Shown here piece by piece: positions 25,841-37,100 of a stretch of DNA of 64,000 bases. Made by a program: the position numbers and the translations under genes. Origin of the DNA: Varanus komodoensis (lineage: Eukaryota; Chordata; Lepidosauria; Squamata; Varanidae); the NCBI RefSeq assembly GCF_004798865.1, contig NW_025336481.1, positions 35,379,130 through 35,443,129 on the forward strand. Reading direction: 5' to 3'. Numbering within the stretch: position 1 is the stretch's first letter; the number at the start of each line of letters is the position of its first letter. The notes under the pieces were generated by a model that saw only the letters and a program-made list of their open reading frames with translations, had not been told where the DNA came from and did no database searches.

Positions 25841-28119
25841 TGGGTTTCTCAAATTGTAGGGGATTTGTTACCACCCTGTTTTATTGTTATGATGATATAT
25901 TTTAACTTTTTTATTTGCTCTTTACTCTTATATTTTAATGACTAAGAATATTAATATAGAGATTTCTTATAAACAAACAAATACCTGTAATACCACCTGT
26001 CCAGTAGTCATTTGCTTCTAGTCTTAATGTTCTGCTCCCTAGTTCACTGTTCTTCCTTTCAGTATTTCAGTATCACACCCAAGACACCATGACATTTAAT
26101 TAGTGGGGCTTTATGTATACTTTTTTTTTTAATGATCAGCCTTGGCTTTCATAAAATATATTTACCTATAATGTTAACACGGATCCTTTGCCACATAAAT
26201 AAGCAGGTTCTCTGATACTTGCTTGAGGAAAGAGTGTCATCTTCTCTTATTCATCTCCATCCTCAAAAGGCAAGTATCGAACTGTGTTGAACTTAAGACT
26301 AATGAATCTCATCTGGCACAGGAAGGTCAAAGACAGCAAAAATAAAAAGGCAATAGCTAAATCCTCTTTGCAATTGATATCGTTTACATTTTTGCAGCAA
26401 ATTGGCATAGATCGTAGTGGCTAGTTCAGAGCTCAAAGCACTGCTTCCACACTGATGGACCTCTTGTGTGTAAAATGAACCAAGTGACAACAATCACTGT
26501 CCTTGGCTTTCTCAGTGGGGGGTTTTTTATAGGAAAACATTGCATTTGCGTAAGCCTGGACACATCTTAATAAGCTGCCTTTCAAATTAGAGTCATATCA
26601 CATGCATGGACATATGCATAGTATTCTTCAACGCGATTCACAGACGCAACTCACCGATTGCAAAATACATGCCTGACTGGGTAGCAGCCATCCGTATGTA
26701 TAGAGATATACAACAATTGCTCAGGAGCCAATAAAAAGCAGAATTAAACAAAACAAGGCACTGATCTTCCCTATTTGGTTAAACAGAGGGCTGGTGAAGC
26801 ATGCTAGTGCCGAAGGCTTTGAAGCAACAAGTAACTGGCTTACAGAAGTGGTCCTGAGCAGACTCAGGCTCACACTGAAAAGGTACAGTGAGCCATTCAT
26901 ATGGAAGAACTGCTGCATTTCCACTCCAGTGCTAGATGAGAAAGTTATTAAGGAATACTTAAAATGGAAACTGAAGGTTCAGTTACACACTGAAGGTTTT
27001 GCTTTCATGAGAACTTGGTTTCTTCAAAACAGTGTTTATGGAAGTATAATTGCTCTGAACAAAGCTCAAAACAGGAGATAGCACAGATTGTAATTTGCAT
27101 AGGATTCTAACCCGAACCTTCTCCCCAAATCCATGCCAAGATTAGCAGTCCACGAAGAGGGAATGGGGAGACTTTGGCCTTTTTGTTTCTTTTTAAACAG
27201 TTGTACAGGTGCATCACAGTATTTCTTCATCATTGCTAAAGCAAAATGGGAAAAGTGCAAAAGAGAATTCTCATCTAAGCAAACCATATACATTAATTTT
27301 AAACTACTGTACAACAAAATCACAGGTTTTACTATGCATTTCCTTATGCACTGGTAATAGAGAAGGCAGATGTCTTTATCTCTGGTATGTAATGTAGAAC
27401 TCTTAGCATTTCATGTACAACCCCCGGTTCCCATAAAAGCAATATGATATTTTTAGATAACTAATTTCTATGATCTAAGAGCCATCTGTTTTTCTGAGTT
27501 ATACAGTACACAAAATGCACAGGAATTGATAGATTTACTTGAATAGCAAGAAAACTAATGGAATTAGGCAAATTCTAAAATTTTAGATGATGCTACAACA
27601 TTTTGAATATTGGCAATTGAAGTTGATTATAAGTCACCCCAAAGTGGTTAAAGTGGTCAAAAGTCCCCTTTTCCTGTTGTATGAAGCAAACCTTAGAGTT
27701 GCTCCTAAATTGTGTCAGCGCTAGCAAATTCAGTTTGAAATATGCAGTTTTGGAACATCACTGTAGGCGTGCTACTGACATTATAAGTCTTACATTAAAT
27801 CTGCTGCAAAAGTTTAACATTATCAATGGTACAGCAACTGTAGTAGAGCCATGATATTTTCATCCCTTTTTATAAAGCTTTTCCTGTAACTTCTCCTCCC
27901 CAAATGCATGGAGACAGCTCATTTGGAATTAAGAAGTCATTCACTTCCATTCTCTGGCCACCAACAGCATGAAAGCAGTGGCAGAGGAAATGGGAATTTC
28001 CTTTATTTTGCTTGAACCCAGAGTTTTCTTAGTGTTTGGCACCTGCTTTAGATCACAGATTCTAACGGGTATGTGTGGATACTTTGATTGATAATGTAGC
28101 CAGTCCTACAGAATTCAGC
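25841..28119. other. PHACTR1 intron, unassigned
   Basis: Includes plus-strand open frames of 95 residues (26794-27081) and 74 residues (27133-27357) with no domain signature or splice context. No repeats named. Confidence 0.4.
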
Positions 28120-28246
28120 CTTCTCTCAACCTGAAGCCCTCCATATGCTGTGAACATCAGCAATGGCCAACAGGGGTTGTAGGAATGCATGCAGGAAGCT
28201 TTTGCCCAAAGGATCTGGAAGATCCTAGGTTAGGAAAGGCTGGTGT
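28120..28246. repeat. Palindromic hAT-like MITE, diverged
   Basis: It starts CAGCCTTCTCTCAACCTGAA and ends TCCTAGGTTAGGAAAGGCTG, mirrored ends starting CAGCCTTxxxTxAACCT. The centre keeps AGCAATGGCCAACAGGGGTTG. Flanks ACAGAATT and GTGTAGTT are not clear duplicates. Confidence 0.65.
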
Positions 28247-29114
28247 AGTTTTACTGCACAGTTTAAAACACAAACCAAAACAAAACTAGTCATTCCAAAC
28301 AAATTGAAGTCTACCTTGGTGCACAATTTGTTCTAAAAATTCTCTGTAGGATGTAAAACATTGCTTTCAAAGCCAGACTAGGTATCACATGCTACTCCTC
28401 CTTTTAAACTTGACATATCACACAACTGCTTTTAAAAAATAACAGTAAGTGCATGCTTTGATAAGCAAAGACACACGTACATCCCTCAACCCGCCTGTCA
28501 GTTGTCAGGTTAAAAATTGCTTTCAGTATGTCTCAGCTGAAATAGCTGGGACGTGAAAGAAAACCAATAACAATACAGGCTCTTTAACATGTTTCTTCCT
28601 GAAGAATAATAAAACACTTTGCAGGTTCTCTACACAAATTAATCACCCAGCAGTGAAATGGAGTGACGACTCCAGTGGAGAGCAGTCGTGCTGCTGTGCC
28701 GGCAAGACAATGCAGCTGCTCTTGTGGAAGGAGGCAAAGCATAGCACGTCTGTTGGAGATGGCAAGGGAAGAGAGTCGAGGAGAGGAGATATAATTACTC
28801 ATGTTGGAACTGTGGACCAGGCACCTGTGCGAACAGCACCTTGCTCTTGTGAAATTGCTATGGGATGTCAAGGCTTTCACAAATCACAGCTTTTCCTTGC
28901 CTCTTTTGGCATCATGTGGAACACACAATTTATTAGGCACATTTTCCTCTTCAGCTGTGATATTCTCTCTCAGTACTCTTGCATTAAAACAGACAGACAG
29001 TTGTAATCCATAGCTCTCCACTCCTACTCAACCACACAAAGATTAATAATTTTTCCACTGTGGGGAGAAGTTAGGGGAAAATAAACTGCACCTTACCCGA
29101 GGATCAGCAATACA
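28247..29114. other. Intron, unassigned
   Basis: Open frames on both strands over 28584-29013 overlap each other and lack family features. No repeats named. Confidence 0.4.
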
Positions 29115-29350
29115 ACTGAGAGCTTGTGTGGTGTCTGGTTGGAGGGCAGGGCTGGGATTTTGGAGCTCCAGGTTCTAGTCCCTACTCAGTCATGGGGCCC
29201 ACTGGGTGACTTTGGGCCAGTCACAGACATTCAGCCCAACCTACCTCACAGGATTGTTGTTGTGAGGATAAGAATGAGATCAAGAGGAGGATTATGTAAG
29301 TCACCTTAAATTCCTTAAAGGAAGAAAGGTAGGCTATACATACACACACA
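29115..29350 (+). repeat. MIR/CORE-like SINE, nearly full length
   Basis: GGTTCTAGTCCCTACTCAGTC (B-box region), CACTGGGTGACTTTGGGCCA, CCAACCTACCTCACAGGATT, GTTGTTGTGAGGATAAGAAT and AAATTCCTTAAAGGAAGAAA occur in family order, ending in a TA/CA-rich tail (ACATACACACACATG). Confidence 0.8.
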
Positions 29351-30244
29351 TGTACAGGCCTTTTCTTCAGCATGCACAAATACATGTATGAGGAATCCAA
29401 AGGGGAGATGAAAATCTGATAGATTTTCCTGATTTGGTTCCATAGATGCTGCACAGTCAAGTCTGCACTGACTGAATCTCATATGACTTCAGCCAACACA
29501 GAGTTTCATTTCTTTAAGAGGCGGCAGTCTGCATAATATTTTCTAACAAACCTGAGAAAGGTGTGCAAAATTTGGGCCTCCATGCATTCCACATTTGCAA
29601 ATTGTCAAGCAGAATCTCAAATACTGCACAAATTTGAAATGAAGTGGCAGAAAATTCAAGACCCCAAGGTGGAAAGCACGCCTATGCAGCAAGAGCAGAA
29701 TGTTCCCACACATCTTATAATAAATACTACAACAAGTAGAATAAGAACTTGAATCTAACAAGTTGACCCCAATATGGGCTAAAGATCTATTGCTCTGGCT
29801 CCAAATTTGTGCAAATACTTTCAGGCATTTTCTGCAAGCTGGAGACTCCCTTCCGCTTCACAACTTGGCTTGCTTTTGACAGTCAGGTCAGAGCACTATC
29901 AAAAGTCCATCGAGTTCACGTTTTATGGTATCACATACCCCAACACACTCCACTGATAGTGTGAGCAGGGATTTTGCCTGAGGGATGGCTCCACATTTTA
30001 GGTAGCTCTGGCCAAGAGCCTTGCAAGCCAGTTCTTTACTTTCCTGCTCCTGCTTGGTAGCTCGGTTCCTCAGATACAGGGTCGAAGCTGGACACACTTG
30101 CTAAAGGTACATGAGACTTTTCCTCAGCCGCCCCTAGAATGACGGAAGCCACAGAACCAAGCACAACTTTTTCATGATCCTTTTGCCCCCAACAGCACCA
30201 ACTTTGTTTCCTGATGGAAGGCTCCAGCTCCAAGTAGGAGCAGG
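29351..30244. other. Intron, unassigned
   Basis: No coding exon or named repeat recognised. Confidence 0.4.
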
Positions 30245-30326
30245 ATGCAAGTGAGCCGCCCCCAGGCTTTGTTGCGATGGGGCGGCATAGAAATGTTTTA
30301 AATCAATCAATCAATCAATCAATCAA
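30245..30326 (+). repeat. Retroposon 3' tail with (TCAA)n
   Basis: GAGCCGCCCCCAGGCTTTG, then GGGGCGGCATAGAAATG and about seven ATCA units form the end signature GAGCCGCC...GGCGGCATAGAAAT plus simple tail of a common squamate retroposon. The body is not recognisable upstream. Confidence 0.6.
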
Positions 30327-31021
30327 TGCCTGCAAGAGAGGCTGGGTGTCCTCTTATACAGAGAACTGTCCTGTATGATTTAAAGAGAAAGAATCCCAAT
30401 CAACACAACCTGGGCAGCAAACAGAGCAGGTGATAGTCTTCTGCAATATGTGAGATAAGTTTCATTTCTACTCAAATGATAATTATTTGCATCTAGATCA
30501 GCATGTGCCACTTTTATACAAATCAGCATCCTTGCTGGACCTCCTCTTCACCAATCCAGCTCAGAAACTGCAGTATCTTTCCATCAGCCATTCGGTTACT
30601 GCAGGGGCAAGCCAGCCTTTGCCAACAGGAGGGTGCATTGGCCGGCTTGAGGTTATTCTTCCCTGAGAGTCTCTGGCCTGCAGATGAGTCCTTGCTGGTT
30701 CATGGACAGCAGCAAGGCCTGGCCTGCCTTCTGCTGCTACTGGCCCTGTTGATGGGAATTCTGAATTTCTTATGCAGTCCCCTTTGGACATGCCACAGCT
30801 CATTTTATCACACAGCTCTCACTGAGGGTGAAAATCCACATGTTCCTGTGTTGGATGGTGCTTTATTAGCAGGCATTCAGAACGGTAACGGATTTTTGTA
30901 GCTATAATCCCTTCTTGCAATATCTTAATTGGCTCTTCTCCTAGAACTTGTTCCAGTAGTGCACTGGAGCCTGAAGGTCATAGTGCAATGTTCATTTTGT
31001 TTCTGAAGGCCTTGAGAATTT

Positions 31022-31025
<4 letters not shown>
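30327..31025. other. Intron, unassigned
   Basis: Contains an open frame of 132 residues on the plus strand (30503-30901) with a Leu-rich stretch (LACLLLLLALLMGILNFL). I cannot connect it to any family, and without introns or promoter it is likely chance. Confidence 0.4.

Positions 31026-31076
<51 letters not shown>
31026..31076. repeat. (GA)n microsatellite
   Basis: About 25 uninterrupted GA units. It is purine-only on the plus strand and so can form triplex DNA. Confidence 0.97.
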
Positions 31077-31078
<2 letters not shown>

Positions 31079-31379
31079 TGGGTTGGAAAAGGTTGGAAGG
31101 CAAGGCAAGGAACAGGAACAGCTTGGGTGGACATCTGTCTGTGGTACTTTCTGGCACTCAAGAGAGACTGTTAACTATGAGAAATTTAGAAGAATAGTTT
31201 TGTCCTCTTCCTTTGTTAGTTTGGCTTCCTAAAGCCTTTAAAATGCGACAAATATGCCATGCAGGGGAATTGCTTTCTCCTACCCACTCCCCTTGATTTT
31301 TTGCCTGCCAATATTAAAGACAATTATATAACATGCTTCCGATTAAGTGTTTAAAAGCCTTAATGTACCATCTCTTACT

Positions 31380-31700
31380 TCTGGCAATGAAGAGCTTGCT
31401 CTAATTAAAGCCAGGAGCTAGATGCGGCTGCCAGTTCTAATTGTCAGCAGTTTTCTTGCAATATTATACAATCCTAATTAAAAATAATTTTAAACAACAG
31501 AGAAAGAAAAGCCATTTTGGGAAGAGAAACCACATGCAATTTCTCATACATATTTAGACAGTGTTTTTGTGTCATAATAATGCATTTCAGATTAGAAGCT
31601 GCACTTTACACATATTCCTTTGGCATAAATATGCTCCTATAAATGCATGATGTTATAACAACAGTATTATATCAAACGCTGACAATAAGAATGACTGCTA
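31380..31700. promoter_or_regulatory. Candidate conserved intronic element (speculative)
   Basis: Repeat-free AT-rich block with clustered homeodomain-type sites: TCTAATTAAAG at 31400, TTCTAATTGTC at 31436, TCCTAATTAAAAATAA at 31472, and a CATAAATATG stretch at 31624. Such composition is typical of conserved enhancers, but conservation cannot be seen from one genome. Confidence 0.25.
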
Positions 31701-31878
31701 TTGTCCACTGATAACTCATTTTATTTTTAAATGATGAACTATTTGGAATATTGCATGCTTTAAGTAGCAAGACACAATGGCCCTTAGAGAGGAAAGAAAA
31801 TCAGTGGAGTAATTGTGTTAGTTTGCGCCAGCAAAAACAACTAACGACTACTTAAAGTAGCCAAATGTTTTGAGCGCC

Positions 31879-31886
31879 TTCTATCC
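31879..31886. repeat. Target-site duplication, left copy (hAT)
   Basis: TTCTATCC lies directly before the CAGG start of the hAT element and is repeated exactly at 34118-34125 after its end. Confidence 0.93.
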
Positions 31887-34117
31887 CAGGCATGTCCAAA
31901 GTCTGGCCCGGGGGTCAGTTGTGGCCCGTTTTCAAATTGTGAGCGGCCCGCAGCCTCTTCTGCCCGCGGGCTCAGCCTCTCACTCATCCCTGCCAGCCGG
32001 CGTTTTTCCCTTCACCGCACGGCGGTTCCCACAGCTGTCCCCTGCTGCCTCCTGCTCCTTCAAGGCTGGTGGTTATATTTCACCAGAAGATGGCAGTAGA
32101 CCTGAGTCAGCACTCTCACCGCGTGACCCTTGTGACACAAGGCTTGCGTGCCCATTTCTAAAATGGCAACTGTAACTAAAAAAAGGAAAGTTGACAGCGA
32201 GGGCCGCCGCTTCCAGGACAAGTGGATATTGGAGTATTTTTTCACTGAAATACGAAACAACTGTGTCTGCCTAATTTGCTAACAGCCTGTGGCTGTTTTC
32301 AAGGTATTCAAGAGGCACTACCAGACAAAACATGCTAACTACAACAAACTAACTGGGAATGAACGCGGCAAAAAATTGAAGGAACTGGAAGCTGCTTTAA
32401 TGGCACAGCAGCGCTTTTTCACAAGAGCCCATGAGTCAAGTGAAAATGCCACAAAGGCGAGCTATGAGGTGGCAACGCTTATTGCCAAGCACTGCAAACC
32501 TTTTACTGAGGGTGAATTTATTAAGACTGCATGATGAAAATGGTGGAGAAAATTTGTCCTGAGGAGAAGCAAGAGTTTGCCAAAGTTTGCCTGGCTCGTA
32601 ACACTGTGGTACGGAGAATTGAAGATGTTTCATCTGATATTAAGAGACACAGGCAAAAGGAATGGAATTTGACTTTTTTTTGTTAGCCTGCGACGAAAGC
32701 ACGGATGCATCTGACACGGCTCAGTTATTGATTTTTTTGAGAGGAGTGGATAATGACATGAATGTGAGTGAACAGCTACTTGACCTCCAGAGCCTTAAGG
32801 ACCAAACAAGAGGAACAGATTTATTTGTTTCTGTTTGTTCCACCGTAAATGACATGAAACTACCGTGGAATAAAGTCACTGGGATTATTACGGATGGCGG
32901 ACCTGCCATGGCTGGTGAGCAAAGTGGATTATCAACCCTAGTCTGTAACAAAGTCAGCGAAGAAGGAGGCAAAGCTATAAAACTCCACTGTATTATTCAC
33001 CAACAAGTTCTCTGTGCCAAACTTCTGAAATATGATCATGTTATGAAACCGGTGATGAAGGCTATTAATTATATTTGCTCCAAAGCCCTGTGCCACTGCC
33101 AGTTTCAACAGTTTCTACTCGACATCCAGGCTGAATACGGAGATGTTGTGTATCACAATGAGCTAAGATGGCTCAGTCGGGGGTCTGCACTGCAGCGCTT
33201 CTACTCTCTTAGGGAGGAAATCGGACAATTCTTGGCAAAAAAGGGGCAACCGATGCCAGAGCTATCTGATCCTGTTTGGCTGGCTGATTTTGGATTTTTA
33301 GTTGACATAACACGACATCTGAACGTGCTGAACACGAGCCTTCAGGGGCAAAATGCAGTGGCAAGCCAACTGTATTCACATATCAGAGCCTTTGGGACCA
33401 AGCTGCTACTTTTTCAAAGGCACCTGTCACAAACGCAGCCCAATAACACACATTTCCCATCGCTGCAGGAAATAATGACCAGTTTTCCACAGAACAATAT
33501 GAGTGCGCAAATAAGGAGGTATGAAGCAGACATCTCATCTCTGGCTGAGGAGTTTCAACAGCGCTTTCAGGATTTTGCAGCTATTGAAAAGGAGATCACG
33601 CTTTTTTCATCTCCTTTCTCTGTGGACCCTGATGACGCTCCAGACTACCTGTAGCTGGAGCTCATTGAGCTGCAGTGTGACGCCGAGTGTCGCAGTCGGC
33701 ACCAACAGCTCCCTCTTGTCAACTTTTACTGCCAGCTGGATAAAGACAGGTTCCAAGAGATTCGAACATTTGCTAAGAAAATGCTGAGCTTGTTTGGTTC
33801 GACATACTTGTGCGAGAAGACATTCTCGGTTATGAACATTAACAAGAACCGTGTGAGGACAAGACTAAGTGACTTTCACCTGCGTGACATCTTGCGCATC
33901 AAAACCACTGTTTTTGAGCCAGACCTGGCCTATATAATGCAGTCGAGATCTCAGTATCACCCTTCACATTAGTGCAGTTATTTGTTTAGTCCTTCATAAA
34001 ATAGTTCATTTGCATTTAATGTTAATGGTTCAAAGAATGTCAGGCTGAATGGTTGGCCCCCACACATTTTCATCTCACCAAATCTGGCCCTCCTTGCAAA
34101 AAGTTTGGACACCCCTG
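31887..34117 (+). mobile_element. hAT-family DNA transposon, GTF2IRD2-like, with intact ends
   Basis: The element starts CAGGCATGTCCAAAG, and its right end read on the other strand starts CAGGGGTGTCCAAAC, so it has short, slightly mismatched terminal inverted repeats. It is flanked on both sides by the same 8 bases, TTCTATCC (31879-31886 and 34118-34125), the target duplication expected of hAT insertion. The body holds a single transposase gene on the plus strand. About 270 bases of GC-rich non-coding sequence precede the gene and about 145 follow it. The perfect target duplication points to a fairly young insertion, yet the gene is broken, so this copy is non-autonomous. Confidence 0.93.
32163..33972 (+). 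pseudogene. BED-finger hAT transposase, decayed copy, GTF2IRD2/ZBED-like
   Basis: The gene starts MATVTKKRKVDSEGRRFQDK. It has half of a BED zinc finger (CVCLIC) followed after a stop by the other half (FKRHYQTKH, with H-x4-H). The catalytic core follows: ACDESTDASDTAQLL supplies the first Asp, IITDGGPAMAGEQSGL the second, NELRWLSRGSALQRF the family's Trp-Ser motif, and STYLCEKTFSVMNINKNRVR the C-terminal Glu and dimerisation region, ending SQYHPSH. The uninterrupted core is 330 residues (32662-33654). Four defects are visible: stops at 32280-32282 and 33652-33654, and frame changes near 32524 and 32650. The protein closely resembles the transposase-derived part of vertebrate GTF2IRD2 as I remember it. 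It is not a host gene here. Confidence 0.9.
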
Positions 34118-34125
34118 TTCTATCC
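34118..34125. repeat. Target-site duplication, right copy (hAT)
   Basis: TTCTATCC follows the CCCCTG end of the element, identical to the left copy. Confidence 0.93.
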
Positions 34126-37100
34126 TTTCAAGTCAATGCTTACACATAGCAGCCCCGCCCCCAATATGCCATATCTCTAATAATAAAGTTTTCCTGGGTT
34201 TTGAGACTTGTTCCTTTTAACAGTGGGAGATTTTGTTTCAAATAAAAATTAAATAGCACCTAAATGTTAGGGCTGACTGTCAAACCAAAGGTGGTTACCA
34301 AGCTGGGTGATACCAGCAGCTTAGCAGCATAAACCTCTCCCTGCACAGTGATGAAATGTTGGGGCAAGTTTGTATTTTGCTTAGCATTTATATGCTAGGT
34401 TCTCCATAGCATAAATTGAAAATTTACAAAATGGGGCAAATTGAATTTGGGTAGAATCTATTCAAAACATGTTATGAAACAAAAAGCTTTAGCTGCAGAA
34501 CATGAAACATGGTGTTGGTCTGGTGTTAAATCACACTTCTGTGATACCATGAAATCCTACAAGGAAAACAGAAATCTTACAAAGTTACTTTCTGTCTATT
34601 CTTTATAATTCCCAGTTATTTTTACATTTACTTTTATGCCCACATGCTGCATAATTCTACTGAGTAATAGCAGAGCCAAGTAAGATATGATTCCCATTTT
34701 ACAGAAGCCAAACACTGGACTATTTGTCTCAAATCTGATGGAATGTGTAGGGACAAAAAAGGGGAGAGGCATGTCATGGTATACAAAAATGGACACAAAC
34801 CAAGGAAAAATGACCCTTCATTCTTGTACCTTTAAATTGCTGTATTTCAACCATTTGTAATCCAAATATTTTAAAATGTGGGGTTTTCCTGCTCACCCTG
34901 CCATGACCTTCTTTTCATTTAAACACTCAGTAGTCAAGGGCAGCCGATTACCCACAACCCTAGCAGAAGCATTTTTAAAGGGAAAGAAATATTTAAAAAT
35001 ACGTTTATGCTTCTGCAAATCTGGTTTCATTGAGGCCAGAAGGCCACTAAATGAAAGCTTATAACAATTCTATGTGAAATGTCAATGCAGACATTTGCCA
35101 TATTTTAATGTGGTTAAACCATCTTTAATGGCTGTTGAACTAAAGACATTTGGGGCACAACCCTATGGGGTGTCTATAACCCTCTGAACATAAATTATGG
35201 GTATTCTATGCAGGGCAGGAGGGCCGTGGAGAGAAAGGCTGCTTCCATGCTTCTCTTGCTCTGTCAAAACCTAGATGGCTGGTTTCAGTTGTCTATTTGC
35301 GGTGCTTCAGAGCAGGAGGAAAGCAGGCTGAGATGCCACCACCTGTGCTAGTCTTTTCCCCTACAGCTGGAACACCCCGAAGCCCCTCTCAAAGATCATG
35401 GTTACAACCTTGAAGTAGCAGCCAAGGCAGTTTTTTTCCAGGCTGGCTGCAAGAGGAAGGTGAGAAAGTCTAAGCACAGATCCCCAGTGATGAGGTTGGA
35501 GCAATTTTCCAGACTCAAAGCTGGGAATCTGAAAAATTTTATGGTGTCTAGACACTGTCGGATGAACTATGCTTGGCTGCATCATACAGATTCTGCTTAC
35601 TACTCAGCAGCAATGCACAAAGAACACCTGCCAGGGGGAATACAACTGGGTGCCACCTGGGGAAGAACTAAGGCCTTCCTTGTACCCCCCTGTGCAGTTG
35701 AGGGAATAACAATGTATTGTGTATTTAGTCCATTTCGTTTCTTCTTTATTTGGGAACCAGACTCAACAGGAAAAGCAGAATGATCCAGTCTGAAGTCCTG
35801 CACTCCAATAGCTGATGTTTATTTTTGGATGAAAAGAAGCAGGGTGAGGGGAGAGAGACTGGGGGAAGGTTTGGTTTGAACAGGGGAAAATATAGCTGTT
35901 CTTCAAAACAACGAGCCAGAAATAGGACTCTCTTGAAATATGAAGGCATGGAGAAAGCTGTATAAAAGAGAGGAAATGGGGGTGCAAGAGAAAAACAAGC
36001 TGCATTAAAAGCCAAAGAGGAAATCCTGCTAGGTTTGAAGCTGTGAGGGGTTTTACTTAATGTCCTTCTATGGAGTATTCTTATGGGATACATAGGGAGT
36101 TCTTCAAATTCTGCAGAAACAAATGTAAAATGAAGGTGAGGTGTACAGAAAAGCCTTATCCAGCCTAATGGTTGTAGTGATATCATCAGTTTTTTCTAGC
36201 AATATAGCAGTATGGCAACATTAAGCCATCATCTGTAATCCAAAGCAGAATCTAGATAAGGAAGAATTCCTGTAGGTTTGGAAACCTGCTGATCTGAAAT
36301 GAGTTACAGGATGGGACTGCAGTCCCAAGAAACATCAATGGCACAGCTTGGGTTCTCCTGGACTGGGTAGTATCTCCAGAATTGCAGGCGGGATCAGGGA
36401 CCAAGCTGCTTTTCCCCAGAACCAACTCTTTTCAGTAGCGGCATTCCTCTCTGGAGAAGATGGATCTTGCTACAGTCACTCCTGCCTTATGGTAATGCAT
36501 CCTGGAGCTGCCTTCAAAGTTTCAGAAACCGGTGAATGGTGCAGCAACCCAGCAAAGTCAGGGATGGGTGATCAAGACATGCAACATCAATTCTGCACGT
36601 GCCACACTGGATGCCAGCGTGATTCAAGGATCAGTTGAAGTTGCAGCTGATCACCTAGCTCTTAAAAGGTTAGTTGAGCAAAACGCATTGCACCAACGTC
36701 TTCTGGGAAAAGAAAAGTCAGGGCTGATGGCAGTGGGGCCCTCTGTTGGGCTCCCGCTGGGATTATTTAATGCCATATCCATTGAGTAGTTTGCAAGTTC
36801 CCAGCATTCCTGACCATTCATCATATTGGCAGGGGCCTATGGTAACCGAAATGCAAAACTTCTACAGTCTGTCCCTGGCTACTGCAATGCACTGCCGCTT
36901 CTCATTCTGGGCAGGAATGGCTATGTTCCCACAAGAGACCCAGAGTCTTAATCTAGCAATTGCTGATTCAAGGATCTAGGAGTTCCCAGACAAACAGCAC
37001 AGACAGGGACCAAGCAAAAGGCAACATCTTAGCAGTCTAAGTCACAGGGAACAGAGCAGGCAAGGAGCAGGCAGGCTGAAGGCCAGAGTTCAACCCAGGG

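Noticed and set aside
26794-27081. 95-residue plus-strand frame considered as a nested gene
   Set aside because: No recognisable domain, no splice or promoter signal, and ordinary AT-rich surroundings.
30503-30901. 132-residue plus-strand frame with a hydrophobic Leu-rich stretch
   Set aside because: A single hydrophobic run is not enough; there is no promoter, no homologous family that I recognise, and the frame is antisense within an intron.
31988-32175. GC-rich stretch considered as a CpG-island promoter
   Set aside because: It lies inside the hAT element between its left end and the transposase start, so its composition belongs to the transposon.
35746-36186. 146-residue minus-strand frame rich in Phe, Ser and Pro
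   Set aside because: The composition is that of a translated purine-rich strand; no motif is present.
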